Assembly: GCA_024692925.1 (NCBI GenBank)
Contig: JAILLX010000104.1
Coordinates: 1 to 6,389 of the forward strand
Direction: 5' to 3'
DNA from: a bacterium
GTDB lineage: Bacteria > Pseudomonadota > Alphaproteobacteria > Rs-D84 > CACZYB01
Length of the DNA stretch: 6,389 bases
Part shown: piece after piece, positions 1 through 5,089 of the stretch
Numbering within the stretch: position 1 is the stretch's first letter
How the letters are laid out: every line of letters begins with the position of its first letter
Made by a program: the position numbers and the translations under genes
The notes under the pieces: model-generated
Seen by the model: the letters and a program-made list of their open reading frames with translations, nothing else
Database searches by the model: none
What the model was told of the DNA's origin: nothing

Positions 1-245
1 TATTCCATCATTTGAGAATTAACATTTTTGCAAATCTCTATATCAAATATTTTTTTTGATTGCCTTTTCTTTGCTGATTTTAACAAGCAATGTAATAAAC
101 AGTAAGATAAAAAAACTAAAAATAATATAAATAAAGAAAAATAGAATTTTTTTGTATTAGAATAATCCCATAAAAAAACAACCCAAATCAAAAAAGCTGG
201 AGAATTAGATGAAACAAAGAAAATAATTTTACCAAGTTTGTTCAT
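1..245 (-). CDS. Small membrane protein, N-terminal part (runs off the left edge)
   Basis: On the minus strand an ATG at 245-243 opens a frame that stays open for 81 codons to the window edge, so the 3' end is missing. The protein starts MNKLGKIIFFV and has two hydrophobic stretches, roughly residues 5-26 and 34-56. A basic segment follows (SAKKRQSKK, about residues 57-65), then a more polar tail. The positive-inside pattern suggests both ends lie in the cytoplasm. No catalytic motif is visible and I do not recognise the family. The start is supported by a good minus-strand promoter just upstream, although the ribosome binding site (AGAAA) is weak. It is transcribed away from the tRNA and the operon, so it is probably unrelated to them. 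AT-rich sequence readily encodes hydrophobic residues by chance. The long open frame plus promoter make a real gene likely but not certain. Confidence 0.6.
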   Translation of the reverse strand, partial: MNKLGKIIFFVSSNSPAFLIWVVFLWDYSNTKKFYFSLFILFLVFLSYCLLHCLLKSAKKRQSKKIFDIEICKNVNSQMME

Positions 246-271
246 GTTTTTCTAAAATACTATTTTATTCC

Positions 272-300
272 ATTATAGTACTATATTTATTTTTTAGCAA
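272..300 (-). promoter_or_regulatory. Promoter for the left-edge membrane protein gene
   Basis: Read on the minus strand, TTGCTA (300-295) is followed after 17 bases by a perfect TATAAT (277-272). Transcription would start near 265, giving a leader of about 20 bases before the ATG at 245. The spacing is ideal and the -10 exact; the -35 matches four of six consensus bases. Confidence 0.5.
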
Positions 301-433
301 TAGAATATTAAATTTTTTGACATTATTTTGACACTGATTTATTTTTAGAGTGATTTTATGTTAGAAAAAAGTTTTGAAAATCCCAAAAATTTGCTAAAAA
401 TTATGAATTTTTCTTAAAATTTATTGAAACTTG

Positions 434-462
434 TTGACATTCAAAACGGAATATTGTATTAT
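434..462 (+). promoter_or_regulatory. Strong vegetative promoter of the tRNA gene
   Basis: A perfect TTGACA (434-439), a 17-base spacer and TATTAT (457-462) form a near-consensus housekeeping-sigma promoter. The predicted start of transcription, about 469, lies only a few bases before the mature tRNA 5' end at 475, as expected for a single-gene tRNA unit. Confidence 0.85.
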
Positions 463-474
463 GAGGCAATCTTG

Positions 475-551
475 GGCGCCCTAGCTCAGTTGGTTAGAGC
501 GACGGAATCATAATCCGCAGGTCCCCAGTTCGAGTCTGGGGGGCGCCACCA
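475..551 (+). tRNA. tRNA-Met (CAT anticodon), probably elongator, CCA encoded
   Basis: The full cloverleaf can be drawn. The acceptor stem GGCGCCC (475-481) pairs with GGGCGCC (541-547). The D stem is GCTC/GAGC (484-487 with 497-500). The anticodon loop ATCATAA (507-513) carries CAT at 509-511 after the invariant T. The T stem CCCAG/CTGGG (524-528 with 536-540) closes the loop TTCGAGT. The discriminator is A548 and the CCA end (549-551) is encoded. It is not the initiator: the 1-72 pair is intact and the anticodon stem lacks the three consecutive G-C pairs of initiators. A CAT anticodon could also be tRNA-Ile2, whose C34 is modified to lysidine. The G1/G2-C71/C3-G70 acceptor identity fits elongator Met better. 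The outermost anticodon-stem pair is an A-C mismatch (502 with 518). Confidence 0.95.
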
Positions 552-560
552 AAATCAGGA

Positions 561-588
561 AGGCTTCCGAAAGGGAGCCTTTTTCTTT
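561..588 (+). terminator. Rho-independent terminator of the tRNA unit
   Basis: An 8-bp stem, AGGCTTCC (561-568) with GGGAGCCT (573-580), has one G-T pair and a GAAA tetraloop. It is followed by TTTTTCTTT. It begins 10 bases after the CCA end, so it closes the single-gene tRNA transcript and insulates the downstream operon. Confidence 0.9.
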
Positions 589-776
589 ATCCTTAAAGGC
601 CATATTTTGCCAAGTGTTGAGGGAATACACATTTCTCTATATTATAATATATTTTTTATTTCTAGGAATTTCGATGTTTTCTCTCTATTTTCTATGCTTT
701 ATCTGTGGGTCCGACTATCTGTTTGAAAATACTAGATTTTATAACTTTGGGTATGTTAGAAAATTTGTGAAAAAAA

Positions 777-802
777 CAACCAGTAGCGATTCATACTAGT
801 TG
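777..802 (+). terminator. Weak hairpin, possible terminator
   Basis: CAACCAGTA (777-785) can pair with TACTAGTTG (794-802) across an 8-base loop, with one internal C-A mismatch. AAC and five T residues follow. It could be a weak terminator for read-through into this gap. The stem is AT-rich and imperfect, so it may be chance. Confidence 0.25.
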
Positions 803-835
803 AACTTTTTAAACCTTAGTTTTCCGATAAAAATC

Positions 836-865
836 TTGCATTTTAATTTTTTACAAGTATATTAT
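836..865 (+). promoter_or_regulatory. Candidate operon promoter
   Basis: TTGCAT (836-841), an 18-base spacer and TATTAT (860-865) would start transcription near 872, about 38 bases before the regulator ATG at 910. An alternative is TTTACA (850-855) with TATGAA (873-878), a better -35 but poorer -10. Either lies where the operon needs a promoter, and either would place the Fur-box-like palindrome at or just after the transcription start. The sequence does not decide between them. Confidence 0.4.
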
Positions 866-875
866 ATATTAATAT

Positions 876-894
876 GAAAATGATTTCCATTTTT
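876..894. promoter_or_regulatory. Fur-box-like operator upstream of the regulator gene
   Basis: The 19 bases GAAAATGATTTCCATTTTT match the classical Fur box (GATAATGATAATCATTATC) at 13 of 19 positions by my count. They contain the inverted repeat AAAATG-5-CATTTT (877-882 and 888-893). The site lies directly upstream of the Fur-family gene and at or just after the predicted transcription start. Binding there would block the operon. This suggests metal-dependent autoregulation. Because the region is AT-rich, a chance match is possible. Confidence 0.5.
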
Positions 895-898
895 ATAA

Positions 899-903
899 TG
901 AGG
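899..903 (+). promoter_or_regulatory. Ribosome binding site fixing the regulator start
   Basis: TGAGG at 899-903 lies 6 bases before the ATG at 910. The in-frame upstream ATGs at 874, 880 and 898 lack such a site. The 874 and 880 codons would also add a hydrophobic N-terminal tail unlike Fur-family proteins. Confidence 0.6.
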
Positions 904-909
904 TTTAAA

Positions 910-1308
910 ATGACTATATACAATACAAAACAATCACAAATAATCTTAGATTTTCTTAAACGAAACAGTAATAAAGATTTAACTGCAGAGCAGATTTTAC
1001 AATATGTAAACAGAAAAGAAAAAATTTGCGGACTTACTACTGTTTACCGTCAACTTAAAAATCTTGTATCTGAAAATAAAATAAAAAAATACTATATTGC
1101 GAACGATTCATCCTGCTTTTATCAATATATTTCAGATAATGAATGTCATGAACATTTGCATTTTAAATGTGAGAAATGTGGAAAGACTTTACATCTTGAA
1201 AAATTTAATATTCAGGAAATAAATTCAACTTTATCAAAGCAATATAATATTCTTGTTGATACGAGTAAAACTGTTCTTTATGGACTTTGCAATAACTGTC
1301 AAAAATAG
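910..1308 (+). CDS. Fur-family metal-dependent transcriptional regulator
   Basis: This is a cytoplasmic DNA-binding repressor of the Fur/Zur/PerR superfamily, 132 residues from the chosen ATG at 910, a usual family length. The N-terminal winged-helix domain (about 1-65) contains the recognition-helix signature GLTTVYRQL (41-49). The dimerisation and metal domain contains the His-rich motif HEHLHF (80-85). Two CxxC pairs follow (C87/C90 in CEKCGK and C127/C130 in CNNC), the expected structural zinc site. The conserved His that usually lies six residues before the YGLC near the C terminus appears to be replaced (DTSKTVLYGLC), so the regulatory metal site may be altered. An upstream ATG at 874 would give 144 residues but lacks a ribosome binding site and would put the Fur-box-like palindrome inside the gene. 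As first gene of the operon, with a Fur-box-like site before it, it probably represses itself and the downstream enzymes. Whether it senses iron, zinc, manganese or peroxide cannot be read from the sequence. Confidence 0.9.
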   Translation: MTIYNTKQSQIILDFLKRNSNKDLTAEQILQYVNRKEKICGLTTVYRQLKNLVSENKIKKYYIANDSSCFYQYISDNECHEHLHFKCEKCGKTLHLEKFNIQEINSTLSKQYNILVDTSKTVLYGLCNNCQK

Positions 1309-1317
1309 GAGATTAAA

Positions 1318-2322
1318 ATGAGAGTTTCTTTCTTTGGTAAAGGGGGAAGTGGTAAAACTTCGCTTTCTTCATCATTTATAAAATTTTTAAATGAGAAGGG
1401 TAAAAATGTATTGGCAGTGGATGCAGATATAAATGTGAATCTTGGTGTCTGTTTAGGTATGGATACAAAATTTATCGGTGATAGTTTTGATGAAATTTCA
1501 AAATTTTTGGAACCACAAGATATTAATTATAAAAAGGAAAAAGGTTTTTTTAATAATATTATTCAAAAGTTCAAATCAAATACTTGTTCGATAAAGCCGG
1601 TTATTGGGACAACACCCCCAACAAATAAAAGTAGATTTATAAAACCAAATTTAAAAGATGAATTTTTTCAGAAATTTGCAACCTTTAAAGGGGATAATTT
1701 GGCATTGTTGACTGTTGGAACATATACTGATAAAAAGGTTGGTTATGCGTGTTATCACTCTAAACTTGGGAGTGCTGTACTTATTTACAACAGACTTTTA
1801 GATAACAATGACTTTTTTGTTGTATCTGATGCTACTGCGGGAATTGATAGTGTCGGAACAAGTATGTTCTTTGTTTCTGATATAAATATTTTTGTGGTAG
1901 AGCCAACAAACAAAAGTATTGGTGTTTACAAAGATTTTAAAGAAATTACTAAAAATTATCCGATTAAAACTTTTGTGATTGGTAATAAAATCAGAAATCA
2001 AGCGGATATGAATTTTATTACATCAGAAGTTGGATGCGAAAATATTATTGGTTTTGTTTCTGATTCCGAACATCTTCGTGAATATGAAAAAGGTGATAAA
2101 ACGGGAATAGATAAGTTTGTTGCCGAGAATAAAATAATAAATGAAAAGATTTTTGATTTACTTTTGAATACACCAAAATCTTGGGATAAATATTATAGTA
2201 TTTTAAAACAAGTATATATTGATGATTGTGGTGATTGGTATAGTCAATATTATGGCGAAGATTTAACAAAATATATTGATGAAAACTTTAATTATTTGGA
2301 GATAATAAAAGACTATGTTTAA
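1318..2322 (+). CDS. CooC-like deviant-Walker-A (MinD/NifH-type) ATPase
   Basis: This is a soluble P-loop ATPase of the SIMIBI class, most like CooC, the ATPase that aids nickel insertion into carbon monoxide dehydrogenase. The deviant Walker A motif GKGGSGKT (7-14) has the signature lysine K8. VLAVDADIN (31-39) is the Asp-containing switch I-like strand. VVSDATAGID (168-177) matches the switch II pattern D-x-x-A-G-I of CooC. VEPTNKS (194-200) follows the last core strand. Where CooC has its dimer-bridging CxC, this protein has C145-Y-H147. At 334 residues it is longer than CooC (about 250). The extra length lies in an insert of about 60 residues before VGTYTD (133-138) and in a Trp/Tyr/Asp-rich tail after about residue 285. 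Its Shine-Dalgarno AGGAG (1307-1311) overlaps the stop codon of the regulator gene. No CO dehydrogenase gene is present, so the client protein is unknown. A metal- or cofactor-loading role for one of the neighbouring enzymes or their product is inference. Confidence 0.82.
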   Translation: MRVSFFGKGGSGKTSLSSSFIKFLNEKGKNVLAVDADINVNLGVCLGMDTKFIGDSFDEISKFLEPQDINYKKEKGFFNNIIQKFKSNTCSIKPVIGTTPPTNKSRFIKPNLKDEFFQKFATFKGDNLALLTVGTYTDKKVGYACYHSKLGSAVLIYNRLLDNNDFFVVSDATAGIDSVGTSMFFVSDINIFVVEPTNKSIGVYKDFKEITKNYPIKTFVIGNKIRNQADMNFITSEVGCENIIGFVSDSEHLREYEKGDKTGIDKFVAENKIINEKIFDLLLNTPKSWDKYYSILKQVYIDDCGDWYSQYYGEDLTKYIDENFNYLEIIKDYV

Positions 2323-3754
2323 ATTTACGCCAAAGGTTCATAATAGCATTAAAAGCATTATTGAAAATAAAGATTTATTATTTAATGTTGCCGATTGTTA
2401 CGGTTCACCTTGTAATATACTAATTCCTGAAAACATTGATGAAAATATTAGGGATTTTCAAAGTGTTTTTAAGAAAAATTCTGTACTTGGTAAGATTTTT
2501 TATGCACACAAATGCAATAAATCAAAAGCCATAATAAAACAAATGCTTAAAAATGATATTTGTATTGATGTTGCATCATATAATGAGTTACAGGATGCAT
2601 TAGTATGTGGATTTACAGGTAATAAAATAGAGGCAACCGGTCCAAAAAATGATGATTTTATAATACTTGGACTTCAACATAATATTATATTTAATGTTGA
2701 TAGTCAGTCAGAATTGGAAACTATTGCAAAATATTATAAAATATTGGGGCTTAAAAAATCTATTAGGATACTTATTCGTCTTAACAATTTTCAATCAATG
2801 GAAACAAAAATTGTAAATAAAATTAGTCGTTTTGGTATTTCAATTTCAAGTTTTGAAAATGTTTTGGATTATGTCGCAAAATATAGCGATATTTTCAATC
2901 TTATTGGTGTTTCTTTCCATCTCGATACTGTAAATATGACGGAAAAAGTTATTGCAATTGAAAATTGTATCGGACTTTTTGAAAAAATGTTTGAAAATGG
3001 TTTTGAACCTTATGTCCTTGATATTGGTGGAGGTTTCAAACTTAATTATATCGAAAGCAAATCAGAGTGGAATGAAAGTATTTCTGAATTAAAAGAAGAT
3101 ATTGTTTCTGGAAAAAATAGCCTTAGTTGGAATGGAAAAACATTTGGTTTAAATGTCCGTGATAATACACTTCATGGAACATTAAATATCTATAATTATT
3201 ATGACGAATTGGTAAAGGAAAAATTTTTGGATGCAATGCTTCAAACTAGGCTTGCAAAATATCAAAACCGAACCATTGTGGAAATTTTAAGCGAAAATAT
3301 GATTGAACTTTATATTGAACCGGGACGAAGTCTTCTTGATAATGTTGGGTTCAATGTGGCTAAGGTGAACTTTACAAAAAAAGATGCAAAGGGAAATACT
3401 TTGGTTGGGCTTGATATGAAACGTTCCGACCTTTTAATCGGAGAACAAGAAATGTTTGTTGATCCGATTCTTGTATCACAAAAGGAAAACCAGAAAAAAG
3501 ATGATTGTGGCGTTTTCTTTATAGGAAATCTTTGTATGGAAAATGATATGATTTTTAATAGAAAAGTTTTTCTTGAAACTGTACCACAAAAGGATGATTT
3601 AATCGTATTTATGAATACAGCCGGATATTTTATGGATTTTGATCAATCCACAACCCTTGGGCAAAATATTGCGGAAAAAGTAATATTTTCAAGGACTATA
3701 GATGGAAAATACAAACAATATACAGATGAAAATTTTAACCCATTTAAGGAATAG
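2315..3754 (+). CDS. PLP-dependent amino-acid decarboxylase, alanine-racemase fold (LysA/Y4yA-like)
   Basis: This belongs to the group IV decarboxylases (diaminopimelate, ornithine and arginine decarboxylases and siderophore enzymes such as SbnH). K66 in FYAHKCNKS is the PLP-binding lysine. SRFGIS (171-176), H202 in SFHLDT, and LDIGGGF (235-241) form the cofactor cradle. IEPGRSL (334-340) is the phosphate-binding loop. In the C-terminal barrel, GNLCMEND (404-411) carries the usual active-site Cys (C407) and AGYF (436-439) the conserved Tyr. At 479 residues it is about 60 longer than LysA. Much of the excess lies between GGGF and EPGR (241-333), which includes WNGKTFGL. That layout recalls the Y4yA-type subfamily from siderophore-like loci, though from memory only. 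The ATG overlaps the upstream gene by 8 bases; GGAG at 2298-2301 is 13 bases away, a long spacing. Lysine synthesis is unlikely given the neighbours and the divergent substrate region. The substrate is unknown; a conjugate made by the next gene's product is plausible. Confidence 0.85.
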   Translation: MFKFTPKVHNSIKSIIENKDLLFNVADCYGSPCNILIPENIDENIRDFQSVFKKNSVLGKIFYAHKCNKSKAIIKQMLKNDICIDVASYNELQDALVCGFTGNKIEATGPKNDDFIILGLQHNIIFNVDSQSELETIAKYYKILGLKKSIRILIRLNNFQSMETKIVNKISRFGISISSFENVLDYVAKYSDIFNLIGVSFHLDTVNMTEKVIAIENCIGLFEKMFENGFEPYVLDIGGGFKLNYIESKSEWNESISELKEDIVSGKNSLSWNGKTFGLNVRDNTLHGTLNIYNYYDELVKEKFLDAMLQTRLAKYQNRTIVEILSENMIELYIEPGRSLLDNVGFNVAKVNFTKKDAKGNTLVGLDMKRSDLLIGEQEMFVDPILVSQKENQKKDDCGVFFIGNLCMENDMIFNRKVFLETVPQKDDLIVFMNTAGYFMDFDQSTTLGQNIAEKVIFSRTIDGKYKQYTDENFNPFKE

Positions 3755-3757
3755 ATT

Positions 3758-5089
3758 ATGTTATACAAAAGTGTTTTGGATTTAATTGGTAATACACCAA
3801 TAATTGAAATTGATAAAAAAGTAACTGGTTTAAAAAATGTAAATCTTTTTGTTAAGTGCGAGCTTTTCAATCCGTTTGGTTCATTAAAGGATAGAGCTGG
3901 ATACTCTATGTTAAAGGATAAAATTGCCGAATTAAAGGAAAGTGGTGTAACAGTAATTGAATCATCTTCTGGTAATACAGCCAAAGCATTACAAATAATT
4001 TGCTCAATAAATGGTATTCCTTTTAAGACTGTGACAAACAGAATAAAGGTACCAGAAACAAAAAATATACTTAAAGTTTGTGGTGCAGAAATTGAGGAGT
4101 TGCCGGGGCTTTCCGAGTGTCCTGATCCAACAGATCCAAATGATCCGGTCGCATATATTGAACGGATTGTATCGGAAAATAAGGGAAAATATTATCATAC
4201 AAATCAATATACAAACCTTAGGAATCCTAAAATTCATTTTGAAACAACAGGACCAGAAATTGAAAGGGATATTGGTAAGGTTGATTATTTCTTTTCAACA
4301 CTTGGTACAACAGGTTCTTCAAGAGGAGTAATTGAATATTTACAATCAAAAAATCTATCCCTTAAAAAAATTGGTATTATTGCTGATAAGGGGGATAATA
4401 TTCCAGGTATAAGAAACAAAGATGAAATGTATGAGGTTGGTATTTTTGAAAAATCCCTTTACGATGAAATTTTAACAGTTAATTCAATGCAAGCAATTGA
4501 ACAAATGCTTGTCCTTAACCGTAAGGTTGGTATTTTGGGTGGACCAACAAGTGGAGCGTGTTTCTTTGGTGCAATGGAACACCTTAGAAAAATTGATGAA
4601 ACTTTGGATAAAACAGTTAATGCAGTTTTCGTTGCGTGTGACAGGATGGAATGGTATATGTCCTATATTGAAAAACGAAGACCGGATATTTTTGTCACTG
4701 ATACAAAGGTTGAAAATATCCGTAATATAAAAGATGAAGATATTACTAAGTTTGCAAAAAGTGTTGATGTTGAAAATGTTATTGATTGGATAGATGAAAA
4801 CAATCCAATTATTATTGATATGCGTGGAAATCTTGCCTACAAAAACGGACATATAAAAAATTCAATAAATATAACAGATGTATTTTTTGATGATATTGTG
4901 GAAAATGGACTTCCTTTTTCATCGGAAAACAAAGTCCTTCTTGTTTGTGCAATAGGTGATAAGTCAAAAAAATACAGTGCATTATTGAATAAGAAAAATC
5001 TTGATATTTATTCTCTTGATGGTGGAATGGTTGAATATAGGAATCAGGATTTACCTATTGTAAGAAATCTTAAAAGGGTTATTGTATAA
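3758..5089 (+). CDS. Cysteine-synthase/SbnA-like PLP enzyme fused to a rhodanese domain
   Basis: Residues 1-310 are a fold-type II beta-replacement enzyme of the CysK/CysM/SbnA group. IGNTP (10-14) begins it and K44 in SLKDRA is the PLP lysine. SSSGNT (69-74) is the substrate loop, GTTGSSRG (183-190) the phosphate cup, GGPTSGA (261-267) carries the serine near the pyridine nitrogen, and DRMEWYMS (295-302) ends the core. Such enzymes replace the activated side chain of O-acetyl- or O-phosphoserine with a nucleophile. NQYTNLRNP (149-157) and TTGPEI (163-168) are also typical, and the extra loop CPDPTDPNDP (121-130) is distinctive. After a short linker, residues about 340-435 are a single rhodanese domain with D354-x-R356, GHI (364-366) and the active loop CAIGDKS (397-403), whose Cys397 can carry a persulfide. 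It starts 3 bases after the previous stop with AAGGA 7 bases upstream. The fusion suggests persulfide delivery to the aminoacrylate site, which is inference. Housekeeping cysteine synthases lack this domain. Confidence 0.88.
   Translation: MLYKSVLDLIGNTPIIEIDKKVTGLKNVNLFVKCELFNPFGSLKDRAGYSMLKDKIAELKESGVTVIESSSGNTAKALQIICSINGIPFKTVTNRIKVPETKNILKVCGAEIEELPGLSECPDPTDPNDPVAYIERIVSENKGKYYHTNQYTNLRNPKIHFETTGPEIERDIGKVDYFFSTLGTTGSSRGVIEYLQSKNLSLKKIGIIADKGDNIPGIRNKDEMYEVGIFEKSLYDEILTVNSMQAIEQMLVLNRKVGILGGPTSGACFFGAMEHLRKIDETLDKTVNAVFVACDRMEWYMSYIEKRRPDIFVTDTKVENIRNIKDEDITKFAKSVDVENVIDWIDENNPIIIDMRGNLAYKNGHIKNSINITDVFFDDIVENGLPFSSENKVLLVCAIGDKSKKYSALLNKKNLDIYSLDGGMVEYRNQDLPIVRNLKRVIV

Larger units (their letters stand above)
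589..875. other. Non-coding gap between tRNA terminator and operon
   Basis: This AT-rich stretch lies between the tRNA terminator and the regulator gene. I find no convincing gene or riboswitch in it. A GTG-initiated frame at 614-799 is open but has no ribosome binding site and no recognisable protein. An imperfect hairpin lies at 777-802, and the last 40 bases contain candidate operon promoters. Confidence 0.5.

Noticed and set aside
317..345. Two TTGACA boxes 11 bases apart (317-322, 328-333), the first 17 bases before TATTTT
   Set aside because: The -10 is weak, the second box has no partner at a proper distance, and no gene or RNA follows before the clear tRNA promoter at 434.
396..412. 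Perfect AT-only inverted repeat AAAAATT-ATG-AATTTTT
   Set aside because: A 7-bp stem of A-T pairs with a 3-base loop is expected by chance at this base composition and has no terminator or operator context.
358..417. 19-codon frame (MLEKSFENPKNLLKIMNFS) before the tRNA promoter
   Set aside because: It is too short to judge, with only a poor ribosome binding site, and it lies in very AT-rich DNA where short frames are common.
614..799. 61-codon open frame starting at GTG with a hydrophobic N-terminal half
   Set aside because: There is no ribosome binding site, it begins 26 bases after the tRNA terminator with no evident promoter, and its composition is what AT-rich non-coding DNA gives by chance. 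It could be real only if conserved elsewhere.
894..899. TATAAT just before the regulator gene
   Set aside because: There is no -35 box at 16-18 bases upstream, and transcription from it would start after or within the ribosome binding site at 899-903.
2315..3754. Calling the decarboxylase lysA for lysine biosynthesis
   Set aside because: Motifs fit the family, but the length, the large insertion and the operon partners point away from diaminopimelate decarboxylase.
3643..3984. Minus-strand open frame of 113 codons across the decarboxylase-synthase junction, and similar antisense frames elsewhere in the operon
   Set aside because: They overlap strongly supported + strand genes, have no recognisable motifs or ribosome binding sites, and are mirror effects of codon use in those genes.
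3758..5089. Calling the synthase cysK or cysM for assimilatory cysteine synthesis
   Set aside because: The rhodanese fusion, the altered substrate-loop sequence and the operon partners are unlike housekeeping cysteine synthases.
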